Assembly: GCA_015492515.1 (NCBI GenBank)
Contig: WGEZ01000061.1
Span: 1-35,118 of the forward strand
DNA: 35,118 nt
Reading direction: 5' to 3'
Origin: Nitrospirota bacterium
Lineage (GTDB): Bacteria > Nitrospirota > Thermodesulfovibrionia > Thermodesulfovibrionales > JdFR-85
Below, piece after piece: positions 1-9,111 of the stretch (position 1 is its first letter; each line of letters opens with the position of its first letter). The notes beneath the pieces are model-generated. The model was not told where the DNA came from and did no database searches. It saw nothing but the letters and a program-made list of their open reading frames with translations. Position numbers and translations under genes: made by a program.

Positions 1-863
1 CTCACAAGCCGCCCGTCCTTCACCCTGCCCACGGCGAAGAAGAGACCGGAAGGGCTCTTCAGCCTGAGGATGCATCCATCGGGCATCAGCGAATCGGCGA
101 AAAAGGCCGTTCCGTGCCTGGCGAGCCTGAACTGTCTTCCGCTCAGGGTGAGCTCTTCAACGTGGCTCAGGGCCTCGTCCATGCTGTAGAGACGGAAGTC
201 CCCTCTCCTGAGGTCCTCGAAAGAGGCGGCCCCCTCCTCGTTGAAGCCTCCTATCGCCGTCCTCTTCAGCGCCTTCAGGACGGCGCCCACCCCGAGGACC
301 CTCCCGATCTCGTGGGCGAGGCTCCTGATATAGGTCCCCTTGGAGCAGCGGAGCCTTATAAGGACCTCGGGCTTGCTGTACCTGAGGAGCTCCAGCCTGT
401 GGATCACCACCTTCCTCTCCTCCCTGGGGACGATTATCCCCTTCCTGGCGAGCTTGTACAGCGGCACCCCCCTCAGCTTAATGGAGGAGTACATCGGCGG
501 AACCTGGGTTATCTCACCGCGGAACCTCTCGAGCGCCCTCAGCACGTCTTCCTCTGATATGCGGGATGGATCGGCCTCCTCCGTGGTCTCACCGGTGAAG
601 TCGTAGGTGTCCGTCGTCCTGCCGAGCTCGATGGAGGCGATGTATTCCTTGTCGAGCCACGAGAGGTATTCGGCGATCCTCGTGGCTTCATTGAGACAGA
701 CCAGGAGGAGACCCTCTGCAAAGGGATCGAGGGTGCCGGTATGACCGGCCCTGGAGGCACCGAGTATCCTCTGCACCACCCTGACGGCCTGGTGCGAGGT
801 TATACCGGGAGGCTTGTACAGGTTCACAACACCGCTGTCTTTGAACCCTCTGCCGTCGCTCAT
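1..863 (-). CDS. truB: tRNA pseudouridine(55) synthase TruB (3' end cut by window edge)
   Basis: TruB converts U55 of the tRNA T-loop to pseudouridine in the cytoplasm. 287 codons are visible, close to the usual ~300. The frame opens with a typical N-terminus (GVVNLYKPPGITSH, residues 11-24). It has the family signature GHTGTLDP at 40-47, with the catalytic Asp at 46, and later the YDFTGE and KGTYIRSLAHEIG elements. The visible end lies in the C-terminal RNA-binding domain, so only a few residues are missing. It is the last visible gene of the infB-DUF503-rbfA-nrnA-truB run and lies 81 bases after the nrnA stop. The start is uncertain. ATG 863 gives the family-like N-terminus but its GAGAGG sits directly against the ATG. 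An in-frame ATG at 926 has a better-spaced AGAGGG but would add 21 atypical residues, three of them Cys. The function is seen from motifs; the start is inferred. Confidence 0.95.
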   Translation of the reverse strand, partial: MSDGRGFKDSGVVNLYKPPGITSHQAVRVVQRILGASRAGHTGTLDPFAEGLLLVCLNEATRIAEYLSWLDKEYIASIELGRTTDTYDFTGETTEEADPSRISEEDVLRALERFRGEITQVPPMYSSIKLRGVPLYKLARKGIIVPREERKVVIHRLELLRYSKPEVLIRLRCSKGTYIRSLAHEIGRVLGVGAVLKALKRTAIGGFNEEGAASFEDLRRGDFRLYSMDEALSHVEELTLSGRQFRLARHGTAFFADSLMPDGCILRLKSPSGLFFAVGRVKDGRLV

Positions 864-944
864 CCTCTCTGCGTCACACGGCTGACACCAGCAGGCGCCT
901 GCATAAGCATCCGGTCCGGTTGTCATCAACCCTCTTCGTTCCCG

Positions 945-1943
945 TCATATATGACCACCTCCTGACCACCCCCTGACCGCCTCCAGGAGCCGCTCCTTCA
1001 CCTCCTCAATCTCTCCGTGCACCTTGTATCCGGCGGCGTTCCTGTGTCCGCCGCCCTGGAAGAGGGAAGCGACGGCCGCCACGTCGAACGCCCCCTTGCT
1101 CCTCAGGCTCGCCTTCCAGTGCCTGGGCCCGATCTGCCTGAACATCACGGAGATATCCACGGAACGGATCATCCTCGGGAAGTTCGAGAAGTTCTCCGTC
1201 TGTGATGCATCGGTCCCGGTCTTCCTGAACATCTCCTCGGTGACGGTGGTGATGGCCACCGTAGGGCCACCGTCCCGGCCGGGCCGGATCTCGAGGGTGT
1301 TCAGCATCTCGATGAGGAGCCTGAACCGGTTGACGGTCCATGACTCGTAGAGCCTCCTGGAGAGCTCACCGGGGACGGCGCCCGCATCGACAAGATCGGC
1401 GGCCGCCCTGAGGACCTCCGCCGTGGTGTTGTCATACCGGAAGGTCCCGGTGTCCACCGCGATAGCCGTGTAGAGGTTTGTGGCCATCTCGGCGTCTATC
1501 TCCACCCCGAGCCTCCCCAGGAGGCGGTAGACCATGAGGCCTGTGGCAGGGGAGGAAGGCTCTATCCATGAGAGGACCGGCGGCCGGGAGGCCGGCGCCT
1601 CACCGGGCTCCTTCAGGTGATGATCGATGACGAGGATGCTTCTGCAGTCGACGGCTTCGATCCCCACCCTGTTGAGCTCGTTACAGTCGAGGACAACCAA
1701 GACCGACCCTTTCAGCCACCCGGCGTCCAGCTCGGTCTCGACAAGATCGGCACGGGGCAGGAACCCGTATATCCCTGGCACGCCGTCCTTGTTGAAGACC
1801 CTGGCCCCCTTGCCCATCTTCTCGAGGCCGAGGGCGAGGGCTATGGATGAACCGAGGGCGTCACCCTCCGGGTTCTCATGAGAGGTGATCGTGAAGCTTC
1901 TCTCCCTCTTCAGGAGATCGGCTATCCTTTCCGGAATCTCCAA
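945..1943 (-). CDS. nrnA: NrnA-type DHH/DHHA1 phosphoesterase (nanoRNase / pAp phosphatase)
   Basis: 332 aa, the usual length. Family members degrade 2-5-nt RNAs and often dephosphorylate 3'-phosphoadenosine 5'-phosphate, using two Mn2+ ions. Motif I is at 22-32 (HENPEGDALGS), a VLDCNE motif follows, then the name-giving DHH in VIDHHLK, then AVDTGTFRYDNTT. The DHHA1 nucleotide-binding motif GGGHRNAAG is near the C-terminus. In motif I the first Asp of the usual NPDGD is Glu (E26), a conservative change at a likely metal ligand. The start codon is TTG at 1943. No ATG or GTG lies upstream in frame before the rbfA end, and AAGGAGGG sits 12 nt upstream. The gene lies 30 bp after rbfA and before truB, an arrangement common in infB operons, where it would clear short RNA fragments. 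Family assignment is firm; the exact substrate is inferred. Confidence 0.93.
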   Translation of the reverse strand: MEIPERIADLLKRERSFTITSHENPEGDALGSSIALALGLEKMGKGARVFNKDGVPGIYGFLPRADLVETELDAGWLKGSVLVVLDCNELNRVGIEAVDCRSILVIDHHLKEPGEAPASRPPVLSWIEPSSPATGLMVYRLLGRLGVEIDAEMATNLYTAIAVDTGTFRYDNTTAEVLRAAADLVDAGAVPGELSRRLYESWTVNRFRLLIEMLNTLEIRPGRDGGPTVAITTVTEEMFRKTGTDASQTENFSNFPRMIRSVDISVMFRQIGPRHWKASLRSKGAFDVAAVASLFQGGGHRNAAGYKVHGEIEEVKERLLEAVRGWSGGGHI

Positions 1944-1973
1944 GACCTGGCCGACCCTCCTTCTTGATATACA

Positions 1974-2324
1974 CTACTTCTCCTCTTTTATCTCCCTGAG
2001 GAGCCTCTCTATCCTTTCGCCGTAATCGATCGATTCGTCAACGTGGAATTCAAGCACCGGCAGTGTCTTCATCCTCACCCGCTTGCCGAGCTCCGCCCTG
2101 ATGAACCCCTTTGCGGAGTTCAGTATCCTGAGTGTATCGGCCGTTTCGGCCTTCCGGAGCACGCTGACATAGACCCTGGCGAGCCGGAGGTCGTCCGTCA
2201 CCTCAACGGAGGTGACGGTGAGGAACCCTACCCTGGGGTCCTTCACCCTCCTCATGACTATCTCGGCGATCTCCTCCCTCAGGAGGTCGCCGACGCGTTT
2301 TGAACGTTTGTACGGCAACACCAT
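1974..2324 (-). CDS. rbfA: Ribosome-binding factor A
   Basis: RbfA is a small KH-fold protein that binds the free 30S subunit and helps mature the 5' end of 16S rRNA. The 116-aa product is full length: the N-terminal YKRSKRVGDLLREEIAEIV helix, the RVGFLTVTSVEVTDDLR strand-turn region, then the helix with the LNSAKGFIRAELGKR element typical of the family. An ATG at 2336 would add four residues but has no ribosome-binding site. The ATG at 2324 has GGAGG at 5 nt, so 2324 is chosen. The gene follows the DUF503 gene by 78 bp and precedes nrnA. This order (infB, DUF503, rbfA, nrnA, truB) is widespread and supports the call. Confidence 0.95.
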   Translation of the reverse strand: MVLPYKRSKRVGDLLREEIAEIVMRRVKDPRVGFLTVTSVEVTDDLRLARVYVSVLRKAETADTLRILNSAKGFIRAELGKRVRMKTLPVLEFHVDESIDYGERIERLLREIKEEK

Positions 2325-2402
2325 CGTATCCTCCATTCAGCTGTCAAGACAGGGATTGTGAATCGAACCCGCCCCCTCCGTCTCCGGATCCAGCCGAGGA
2401 GT

Positions 2403-2678
2403 TCACAGGAGCTCGATCTCGCGGTTGAGGACCTCGACGGAGGTCTCCCTGAGAAGCATGTTGTTTATCTTCTCAAAGGTGCTGTACAGATGGGACGCAT
2501 CGTTGGTGACGCAGGCGATCGATATGGTACTCCTCTGCCACAGGTTGTTCGCCTCCTCAGCCACCGAGACGTTGAACTTCTTCAGCCTGTCCTTGATCGA
2601 ACGTATGACGAATCGCTTCGACTTCAGTGAACCGGCCTCCGGGATGTACAGCTCAAGGGTCAGGATGCCGACTACCAT
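2403..2678 (-). CDS. DUF503 family protein (YlxP-like)
   Basis: 91 aa, matching the small DUF503 (YlxP) family normally encoded between infB and rbfA. The diagnostic N-terminus is VVGILTLELYIPEAGSLKSK (2-21), followed by KSKRFVIRSIKDRL and NVSVAEE. The predicted fold is an alternating beta-alpha single domain with no signal peptide or membrane segment. In the family it has been linked to ribosome assembly or ribosome association; the molecular role is not established, and I infer only a link to translation. The start is ATG 2678. There is no clear Shine-Dalgarno, and an in-frame stop lies 13 codons upstream, so no much longer form is possible. The 135-bp gap from infB holds a GNRA-type hairpin described separately. 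Confidence 0.88.
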   Translation of the reverse strand: MVVGILTLELYIPEAGSLKSKRFVIRSIKDRLKKFNVSVAEEANNLWQRSTISIACVTNDASHLYSTFEKINNMLLRETSVEVLNREIELL

Positions 2679-2745
2679 GATGACGTTGATCGACAGCCCG
2701 ATGATGCCCGGGCGCTATCGTGGTGCTTCTCCGCCGTTGCGTCCA

Positions 2746-2766
2746 CCCGGCCCTTCCGGACCCGGG
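2746..2766 (-). other. GC-rich hairpin with GGAA tetraloop between infB and the DUF503 gene
   Basis: On the minus-strand transcript an 8-pair stem with one internal G/G mismatch closes a GGAA loop, which fits the GNRA tetraloop class. No U-tract follows, so it is not a standard intrinsic terminator. It may be an RNA-processing or stability element between infB and the weakly initiated DUF503 gene. The structure is seen in the sequence; any function is inference. Confidence 0.3.
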
Positions 2767-2813
2767 CCCCCGCGGTTTTGGAGCGAGGTCCCTCCGCATG
2801 GTTCGTCATGATC

Positions 2814-5090
2814 TCAGAGTTTGGCGGCCACCTTCTCGATCACGAAGTTCTCAAGCCTGTCGCCGACCTTTACGTCGTTGAAGTTCTCGATCAGTATGCC
2901 GCACTCGTATCCAGCCTGGACCTCCCTGACGTCCTCCTTGAACCGCTTGAGGGAGGCTATCTTTCCCTGATATACGACGATGTTGTCCCTCACCACCCTG
3001 ATACCGTCGCTTGCACGGAGTATCGTGCCCTCGAGCACGTAGCAGCCTGCCACGGTTCCGATCCTCGAGATGGGGAAGACCTCCCTCACCTCCGCCACCC
3101 CGATGACCCGCTCGTGAAGCGTGGGCTCGAGGAGTCCCTCGAGGGCCTTCCTCACGTCCTCGATGGCCTCGTATATCACCGTGTAGAGCCTGATATCGAC
3201 GCCCTCCCTCTCCGCTGCCTCAGCCGCCTTCGGTTCCGGCCTGACGTTGAAGCCGAGGATGATGGCGTTGGATGCGGCGGCGAGCATCACGTCCGACTCG
3301 TTGATCCCGCCGACGGCGGTATGTATCACCCTCACCTTCACCTCAGGGTGGGTTATCTTCTCCAGGGCCCCCCTTATGGCCTCGACGGAGCCCTGGACGT
3401 CGGCCTTGATGATGATGTTCAGCCCCTTGATCTCTCCTTCACGGATCTGTGAATAGAGATCGTCGAGCTTGACCTTCTTCGTCCTTGCCATCTCGGCGAG
3501 CTTCTCCTTCTGGAGCCTCGCCATGGCTATCTGTTTGGCCTTCCTCTCGTCGGGCACGACCACGAAGGTGTCACCGGCCTGGGGGACCTCGGAGAAGCCG
3601 ATCACCTCCAGGGGCATCGACGGTGTGGCCTCTTCGACCTTCCTTCCCCTGTCGTCGATGAGGGCCCTCACCTTCCCGAAGGTCCTGCCGGAGACGAAGG
3701 CGTCGCCGATCCTGAGCGTGCCGGACTGTATGAGTACCGTTGCAACCGGTCCCCTCCCCTTGTCGAGCCTCGACTCGATGATCACGCCCTTCGCCGGTCT
3801 CTTCGGGTTCGCCTTCAGCTCCATGATCTCGGCCTGAAGCAGTATCATCTCCAGAAGGGCATCGATCCCTATCTGCTTCTTCGCCGATACGTCCACGAAT
3901 ATGTTCTTACCCCCCCATTCCTCGGGGACGACCCCCAGCTCGGCGAGTTCGTTCCTCACCTTCTGGGGGTTGGCCTCGGGCTTGTCGATCTTGTTGACCG
4001 CAACGATGATCGGTACGCCGGCGGCCTTTGCATGGTTGATGGCCTCCACCGTCTGGGGCATCACGCCGTCGTCAGCGGCGACCACGAGGACCACTATATC
4101 CGTCGCCTGGGCACCCCTGGCCCTCATGGCCGTGAACGCCTCATGGCCTGGTGTGTCGAGGAAGACTATATCCTTCCCCTTGAGCCGGACCTTGTAGGCA
4201 CCGATATGCTGGGTGATGCCGCCGGCCTCGGTCTCCGTCACCCGCGTCTTCCTGATCGCATCGAGCAGTGAGGTCTTCCCGTGGTCGACATGACCCATTA
4301 TGGTCACAACGGGTGCCCTCGGCATCAGGTCTTCAGGCCTCTCCTCGACCTCGGCGACCTCCTCCGCAGCGACCTCTATGGGAGCGGGCTCCACCTTGAT
4401 CCCGAAGCTCTCGGCGACGATCATCGCTGCATCTATATCGACGGGCTGGTTTATGGTGACCATCGTTCCGAGCTCCATGAACCTCTTGATCACCTCAGAG
4501 ACCCTCTGGCCGATCAACTCGGCGAACTCCTTGACCGTGACCCCTTCGGGAAGCCTTATCGCCTTCTTCCTCGGCGCCGTCGTCGAGACATGGGGTTGAG
4601 CAGCTGTCTGATGTCCCCTCGGATGAGGGGCCCTCATCCTTCCGGACCTCTTCATCCCCTTCGGCTCGATCCACTTCTTCGGCTCTATCTTTCTTATCGC
4701 CTGAAAGGCCCTCTGCATGCTCTTCTTCTTCAGTTTCTCCACCTTCTGGTCGACGATCTGTTTCTTGAACCTGTCGGGGATCGTGATCTCCTCCTCGATC
4801 TCCAGTGCCGGCGCCGGCTCGACCTCTTTCAACGTCTCGGGCGCCTTCTCCTCCCGTTTCCGGGCCGCAGCGGTCTTCTTCGCCTCCCGGGGTCTCTTCT
4901 TCGGCCGCTCCTTCTTTTTTACGGAAGGGACCTCCTTCCTGAAGCGTGCCTTGAGTTTGGACGCCAGTTCCTCATCGATGCTCGAGGAGTGGGTCTTGCC
5001 GGTGATCCCCATCTTCCCGAGCTCCTCAAGGATCTCTTTATTTTCCACTCCCAGTCTTCTGGAAAGCTCGTAGATCCTGATCTTCTTCAT
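2814..5090 (-). CDS. infB: Translation initiation factor IF-2
   Basis: IF-2 is the GTPase that recruits initiator fMet-tRNA to the 30S subunit and promotes 50S joining. The product is 758 aa. It begins with an IF2_N-type segment ([14 protein letters not shown]), then a long Lys/Glu/Ala/Pro-rich linker (about 50-180), a second IF2_N element ([20 protein letters not shown]), and the G domain with GHVDHGKT at 266-273, DTPGHEAF at 312-319 and NKID at 366-369. Beta-barrel domain II, domain III and the tRNA-binding C2 domain follow. The frame is open 21 codons further upstream, but ATG 5090 has GGAG at 5 nt and gives the canonical N-terminus. It is the first gene of the cluster here. nusA, the usual upstream neighbour, is absent, and the divergent rpmB lies 214 bp away. 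Confidence 0.98.
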   Translation of the reverse strand: MKKIRIYELSRRLGVENKEILEELGKMGITGKTHSSSIDEELASKLKARFRKEVPSVKKKERPKKRPREAKKTAAARKREEKAPETLKEVEPAPALEIEEEITIPDRFKKQIVDQKVEKLKKKSMQRAFQAIRKIEPKKWIEPKGMKRSGRMRAPHPRGHQTAAQPHVSTTAPRKKAIRLPEGVTVKEFAELIGQRVSEVIKRFMELGTMVTINQPVDIDAAMIVAESFGIKVEPAPIEVAAEEVAEVEERPEDLMPRAPVVTIMGHVDHGKTSLLDAIRKTRVTETEAGGITQHIGAYKVRLKGKDIVFLDTPGHEAFTAMRARGAQATDIVVLVVAADDGVMPQTVEAINHAKAAGVPIIVAVNKIDKPEANPQKVRNELAELGVVPEEWGGKNIFVDVSAKKQIGIDALLEMILLQAEIMELKANPKRPAKGVIIESRLDKGRGPVATVLIQSGTLRIGDAFVSGRTFGKVRALIDDRGRKVEEATPSMPLEVIGFSEVPQAGDTFVVVPDERKAKQIAMARLQKEKLAEMARTKKVKLDDLYSQIREGEIKGLNIIIKADVQGSVEAIRGALEKITHPEVKVRVIHTAVGGINESDVMLAAASNAIILGFNVRPEPKAAEAAEREGVDIRLYTVIYEAIEDVRKALEGLLEPTLHERVIGVAEVREVFPISRIGTVAGCYVLEGTILRASDGIRVVRDNIVVYQGKIASLKRFKEDVREVQAGYECGILIENFNDVKVGDRLENFVIEKVAAKL

Positions 5091-5146
5091 CCCTTCTCCT
5101 TTGTCCTGCAAGATGTACTCACCTGTAGTGGGAGGATATAGAGTAC

Positions 5147-5175
5147 TTGCCAAGGTTATTCTAAAATGTTATCAT
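5147..5175 (+). promoter_or_regulatory. Probable sigma-70 promoter of rpmB
   Basis: TTGCCA at 5147-5152 and TATCAT at 5170-5175 are separated by 17 bp. Transcription would start near 5182, leaving a leader of about 120 nt before rpmB. The divergent infB promoter must lie in the same AT-rich patch, but I could not place it confidently. Confidence 0.5.
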
Positions 5176-5185
5176 AAACAGCGTC

Positions 5186-5221
5186 CCTGCGGCAAGCGCG
5201 GGGACCCGCGGGTTTTGCAGG
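5186..5221 (+). other. Hairpin at the 5' end of the rpmB leader
   Basis: CCTGC (5186-5190) pairs with GCAGG (5217-5221). Inside, CGCGGG (5197-5202) pairs with CCCGCG (5205-5210). The structure would form at the very start of the rpmB mRNA predicted from the promoter. It could be a ribosomal-protein autoregulatory leader or simply a stabilising 5' hairpin. I do not recognise it as a known leader family. Confidence 0.35.
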
Positions 5222-5304
5222 TTCCCTTTTCTCCGGTTGTCTTCTTTCCTGCAGACCCGGGACTCTCTGTGGCACGATCATCAACCCGAACGAGGAGGAC
5301 GACG

Positions 5305-5493
5305 ATGGCGGCATGTCATGTCTGCGGCAAGAGCCGTGCTGTTGGATACAACATCAGCCATTCCAACAGGAAGACCAAGAGGACCTTCAAACCGAACCTC
5401 CAGAGGATCAGGATCCTGACGGACCGGGGACCGAGGAGGACCTACGTCTGCACCAGGTGCATCAGGTCCGGCAGGGTCAGGAAGGCGATCTGA
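5305..5493 (+). CDS. rpmB: Large ribosomal subunit protein bL28
   Basis: 62 aa, the normal length of bL28, a structural protein of the 50S subunit. The start MAACHVCGK, the central SHSNRKTKRTFKPNL and the YVCTRC element are diagnostic. Two CxxC pairs (C4/C7 and the C-terminal VCTRC) make this a zinc-binding (C+) form. The frame is open upstream, but ATG 5305 has AGGAGG at 6 nt and gives the canonical N-terminus. Arginine is coded mostly by AGG even in this highly expressed gene. It is followed 40 bp later by the DciA-like gene and read divergently from infB. Confidence 0.98.
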   Translation: MAACHVCGKSRAVGYNISHSNRKTKRTFKPNLQRIRILTDRGPRRTYVCTRCIRSGRVRKAI

Positions 5494-5533
5494 GACCGCC
5501 GGAACCCGAGACGCGTGGACCACTCCTGCTGAG

Positions 5534-5965
5534 ATGAGAGGCCTCTCCTCCGATCTTGAGGGCATAGTCAGGGACCTCGGGCTGTACGAAGAGTTCAGCC
5601 TTGAGATCATCAGAAGGGAGATCGACACGCTCCTGCCACCTCCGCTGGGTGAACATCTCTACCCCTGGAGCCTGAGGAGCGGTCAGCTCGTGATCCTCGT
5701 AGACTCCCAGGAATGGCTGAACGAACTGAGGATGCAGAGGGGGGAGGTCGAAAGACGGCTCTCGGCCCTGGGGGTCAGGTCGGTCAGGTTCAAGCTGGGA
5801 AGGCCGCCCACACGGCGGAGGAGGAGCACCCGGGCTGTGAAGGCCCCCTCCGTAGAGGCACCGCCTGAGCTGGTGGAGCTGGTGGAGGGGAAGATCAAGG
5901 ACCCCGATCTGAGGGAAACGGTGCTGGGCGCGATCAGGTCGTCCCTCCGTCGGAGGGAGACCTAA
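5534..5965 (+). CDS. DUF721 / DciA-family protein
   Basis: 143 aa. Residues about 10-90 fit the DUF721 pattern. [20 protein letters not shown] is followed by [24 protein letters not shown], equivalent to the family's 'G-L-V-V-V-x-S-x-x-W-x-x-E-L' core. DciA proteins bind the replicative helicase DnaB and act as its ancestral loader. A basic linker (about 93-105, many Arg) and a short helical tail follow. The gene has no clear ribosome-binding site at ATG 5534 and lies 40 bp after rpmB, so it probably depends on rpmB transcription. Its TAA stop overlaps the clpX stop tail to tail by 4 bp. The family call is reasonable; the helicase-loading role is inferred from other bacteria. Confidence 0.72.
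   Translation: MRGLSSDLEGIVRDLGLYEEFSLEIIRREIDTLLPPPLGEHLYPWSLRSGQLVILVDSQEWLNELRMQRGEVERRLSALGVRSVRFKLGRPPTRRRRSTRAVKAPSVEAPPELVELVEGKIKDPDLRETVLGAIRSSLRRRET
5942..5958. terminator. Inverted repeat at the DciA/clpX convergent ends
   Basis: TCCCTCC (5942-5948) and GGAGGGA (5952-5958) form a perfect 7-bp stem with a 3-nt loop, inside the last codons of the DUF721 gene and 4-20 bases past the clpX stop. Neither direction has a U-tract. It could weakly stop or stabilise both converging transcripts. The repeat is seen; the role is inferred. Confidence 0.3.
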
Positions 5966-7197
5966 GCCGACTCGGCCGCCTTCTCGTAGAGCAGGATGGG
6001 CCTCTCCTTCCTGGTGATGCACTCCTCGTTGATGACGCATTCCCTCACCTCCTTATGGGAGGGTATCTCGTACATCACGTCAAGCATCACCTCCTCGAGC
6101 ACCGCCCTCAGCCCCCTGGCGCCCGTCTTTCTCTCTATGGCCTTCCTGGCGATGGCATGGAGGGCGGCGTCGGTGAACCTGAGTTTGACGTCGTCTATGG
6201 AGAGGAGCTTCTCGTACTGTTTGACGAGGGAGTTCTTCGGCTCCACCAGGATCCTGACGAGGGCGGCCTCGTCCAACTCATCCAGTGTGGCCACCACCGG
6301 AAGCCTCCCTACGAACTCGGGGATCATCCCGTACTTGACCAGATCCTCGGGCTCGACGATGCTCAGCATGTTGTCCACCTTCCTCTTTTCTCCGACGTCG
6401 GCGCCGAAGCCGACGGTCCTCTTGCCGAGCCTCCGTTCGATGATCTCCTCCAGCCCCACGAAGGCACCACCGCAGATGAAGAGGATGTTCGTCGTATCCA
6501 CCTGGATGTATTCCTGCTGGGGGTGCTTCCTGCCGCCCTGGGGCGGTATGTTGGCCACCGTGCCTTCGATGATCTTCAGGAGCGCCTGCTGAACGCCCTC
6601 TCCCGAGACGTCCCTCGTGACGGAGGGGCTGTCAGCCTTCCTGCTTATCTTGTCTATCTCATCGATGTAGATTATCCCCCGCTGGGCCCTCTCCACGTCG
6701 TAGTTGGCGGCCTGCAGCAGCTTCAGCACGATGTTCTCGACGTCCTCGCCGACGTAACCGGCCTCCGTGAGGGTGGTTGCATCCGCTATGGTGAAGGGGG
6801 CGTCGAGGATCTTCGCCAGGGTCTGGGCGAGGAGGGTCTTCCCCGTGCCGGTGGGACCTATCAGGAGGATGTTGCTCTTCTGTATCTCCACGTCGCTCTT
6901 GACCGGGTAGCCTATCCTCTTGTAGTGATTGTGGACGGCGACGGAGAGGACCTTCTTCGCCTTCTCCTGTCCGATCACATAGTCATCGAGTATCTTGTGG
7001 ATATCCTTCGGGGTGGGCAGCTTCTGGGAAGGGACCCCCTTTGTGTAGACCTCCATCTCCTCTGCGAGTATCTCGTTGCAGAGCTCGACGCACTCGTCAC
7101 AGATGTACACGGTGGGGCCGGCGATCAGCTTCCGCACCTCTTTCTGGCTCTTTCCGCAGAACGAGCACTGCATCCTCTCATCCTCTCTCCTGGACAT
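5962..7197 (-). CDS. clpX: ATP-dependent Clp protease ATP-binding subunit ClpX
   Basis: ClpX is the hexameric AAA+ unfoldase that recognises substrates and feeds them to ClpP. The product is 411 aa and full length. The N-terminal zinc-binding domain has Cys 11, 14, 33 and 36. Walker A is GPTGTGKT at 114-121, the pore loop is in AGYVGED, Walker B is IIYIDEID, the IGF-like ClpP-docking loop is in [11 protein letters not shown], and the sensor 2 region is GARGLR. The start ATG 7197 has GGAGG at 6 nt and overlaps the end of clpP by 20 bp. It is the last gene of the tig-clpP-clpX operon, and its stop overlaps that of the DciA-like gene. Confidence 0.98.
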   Translation of the reverse strand: MSRREDERMQCSFCGKSQKEVRKLIAGPTVYICDECVELCNEILAEEMEVYTKGVPSQKLPTPKDIHKILDDYVIGQEKAKKVLSVAVHNHYKRIGYPVKSDVEIQKSNILLIGPTGTGKTLLAQTLAKILDAPFTIADATTLTEAGYVGEDVENIVLKLLQAANYDVERAQRGIIYIDEIDKISRKADSPSVTRDVSGEGVQQALLKIIEGTVANIPPQGGRKHPQQEYIQVDTTNILFICGGAFVGLEEIIERRLGKRTVGFGADVGEKRKVDNMLSIVEPEDLVKYGMIPEFVGRLPVVATLDELDEAALVRILVEPKNSLVKQYEKLLSIDDVKLRFTDAALHAIARKAIERKTGARGLRAVLEEVMLDVMYEIPSHKEVRECVINEECITRKERPILLYEKAAESA

Positions 7198-7828
7198 CTC
7201 CTGCCTCCGGTGGTCGGTCTTTGCCGCGCTCCTCTTTCTTCAGGGAGTAGATCACCTCATCGACGATGCCGTATCCCTTCGCCTCTTCGGCGGCCATGAA
7301 GTAGTCCCTCTCCGTGTCGGCCTGGATCTTCTCGTAGGGCTGTCCCGTGTGTCTGGCGAAGATCCTGTTGAGGGTCTCCTTCATCTTGAGTATCTCCCTG
7401 GCGTGTATCTCCACATCAGTGGCCTGGCCGTGAAAGCCGCCCATGGGCTGATGTATCATGATCCTCGAGTGGGGAAGGGCGAACCTCTTCCCCCTGGTGC
7501 CTGCCGACAGCAGCAGTGCACCCATGCTCGCCGCCTGTCCGAGACAGTAGGTGGCGATGTCGGGCTTGACGTACTGCATGGTATCGTATATGGCGAGCCC
7601 GGAGGAGACGATCCCGCCCGGCGAATTGATGTACAGGTGGATGTCCTTCTCGGGGTCCTCTGTCTGGAGGAAGAGGAGCTGGGCGATGACCGTGTTGGCC
7701 ACGTTGTCGTCTATCGGGGTGCCCACGAAGATGATCCTGTCCTTCAGAAGCCTGGAGTAGATGTCATAGGCCCTCTCCGTCCTCCCGGTCTGTTCTATCA
7801 CGATGGGAATCAGATTCATCTGTTTCAT
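7178..7828 (-). CDS. clpP: ATP-dependent Clp protease proteolytic subunit ClpP
   Basis: ClpP is the tetradecameric serine protease partnered by ClpX. The product is 216 aa, about 15-20 residues longer than the usual ClpP because of a charged C-terminal tail after the VDEVI element. The catalytic triad is Ser101 in GQAASMGA, His126 in RIMIHQP and Asp175 in TERDYF. The N-terminus [22 protein letters not shown] is the canonical axial-loop sequence. ATG 7828 overlaps the tig stop as ATGA, so translation is probably coupled. A second Met at 7819 is the more common ClpP start and is also possible. The tail is encoded where clpP and clpX overlap by 20 bp. Confidence 0.98.
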   Translation of the reverse strand: MKQMNLIPIVIEQTGRTERAYDIYSRLLKDRIIFVGTPIDDNVANTVIAQLLFLQTEDPEKDIHLYINSPGGIVSSGLAIYDTMQYVKPDIATYCLGQAASMGALLLSAGTRGKRFALPHSRIMIHQPMGGFHGQATDVEIHAREILKMKETLNRIFARHTGQPYEKIQADTERDYFMAAEEAKGYGIVDEVIYSLKKEERGKDRPPEAGDVQERG

Positions 7829-9105
7829 TCTCCTTTCCGCTGCCCTTCGGTGCCGCTGGAGTTCCCCCTCCTGACGGCCTTCCGGAACATGACCTCCACG
7901 GCCTTCTCCCTCATCATGCTCTGTCTCAGGGCGTCTATAGAACCCTCCCTCTGCATGTAGAGGTTCATGAAACTCTCCGGATCGAGATACATACCCCTGG
8001 CAAGCTCCGATATCTTCCTCATCAGCTCCTCCTCTGAGACCTCCACCTTCTCCTTCACGGCGATCATGTCAAGGAGCATGTTCGCCTTCACGTTGTCGAC
8101 GGCGCGGCCTCTCAACTCCTCCATCGCCTTCTCTACGTCGACATCGGGGTTCTTCCTCTTTTCATCCTCCAGAAGGGCCCGGAGTTCCGGCTTGAGGAGA
8201 CCCTCCGGCACCTCGAGGTCGTGCCTCCTGACGAGCTCCCTGACGAGCTCTCCCTTCTGCCTCTCCTCGAGGAGCTCCCGCTTCGCCCTGGCTATGGTCT
8301 CCCTCACGGCCTCCCTCAGCCCCTCCGTGTCCTCATAGCCGAGGTCCCTGGCGAGGTCATCGTTCAGCTCGGCCTTCTTCAGCCTCTTGACCTCTTTGAT
8401 CGTTCCCTTGAAGGTGAGCGTCCTGCCGCCCATCTTCCTGTTCGGATACTCCTGGGGAAAGGTCGCCGTCGCCTCGAAGGCCTCTCCGACCCTCTTTCCC
8501 CTGAGCGCATCGGATATCTCCGCCGGGATTATCTCGCTCCCGACCTTTATGTACTGGTTCTCCACCTTCTCGCCCTCTTCGATTATCTCGTAATCGACGG
8601 TCACGAGGTCATCGTCGGCCACCCCGTCCTCGACGGTCTCGAAGCTCGACTTCTCGAGCTGAATACGGCTCAGGGCCCTCTCCACGTCCTCCTCGGTGAC
8701 CTCGATCTCCTCGTCCTCTATCGTATAGCCCTCGTACCGGAGGTCCTTCACCTCGGGATAGACCTCGAGGGTGAAGGTCATCCTGAAGGGGGCCTTCCGC
8801 TTGAAGTCATAGTGCTCGAAGACGGGCGCGGCAGCGGGTATCACATCCTCCTCCCTGACGGCCCTCAGGTAGTACTCCGATATAACACGCTCTACGACCT
8901 CTGCCTCGACGTCCTTTCCGAACCTCCTCTCAAGGAGCGAGAGGGGCGCCTTACCGGGACGGAACCCGGGGATCTTCGCGGTCCTGCCGATGCTCCTGAG
9001 CCTCTGGATTATCCTCTCCTCGAGGACGTCCGCAGGGACCTCGACGGTGAACCGTCTCTTGGTCGGGTTGATCTCCTCAACGGTCTTCTGCATCTCTTCA
9101 TCCAT
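7825..9105 (-). CDS. tig: Trigger factor
   Basis: Trigger factor is the ribosome-docked chaperone and peptidyl-prolyl isomerase. The product is about 426 aa. It has an N-terminal ribosome-binding domain with the signature GFRPGKAP, a PPIase (FKBP-like) domain in roughly 150-240, which is somewhat degenerate, and a long helical C-terminal chaperone domain. The start is unclear. In-frame candidates are GTG 9117, ATG 9105 and ATG 9093, none with a good Shine-Dalgarno. GTG 9117 is inside the leader hairpin, so 9105 is given here; 9093 would yield the most family-like N-terminus. It is first in the tig-clpP-clpX operon, has its own strong promoter at 9186-9215, and is coupled to clpP by ATGA. Confidence 0.95.
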   Translation of the reverse strand: MDEEMQKTVEEINPTKRRFTVEVPADVLEERIIQRLRSIGRTAKIPGFRPGKAPLSLLERRFGKDVEAEVVERVISEYYLRAVREEDVIPAAAPVFEHYDFKRKAPFRMTFTLEVYPEVKDLRYEGYTIEDEEIEVTEEDVERALSRIQLEKSSFETVEDGVADDDLVTVDYEIIEEGEKVENQYIKVGSEIIPAEISDALRGKRVGEAFEATATFPQEYPNRKMGGRTLTFKGTIKEVKRLKKAELNDDLARDLGYEDTEGLREAVRETIARAKRELLEERQKGELVRELVRRHDLEVPEGLLKPELRALLEDEKRKNPDVDVEKAMEELRGRAVDNVKANMLLDMIAVKEKVEVSEEELMRKISELARGMYLDPESFMNLYMQREGSIDALRQSMMREKAVEVMFRKAVRRGNSSGTEGQRKGE

Positions 9106-9111
9106 AATACA

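Noticed and set aside
2342-2347. Perfect TTGACA just upstream of rbfA
   Set aside because: No acceptable -10 element lies 16-18 bp downstream, and the gene sits inside a co-directional cluster.
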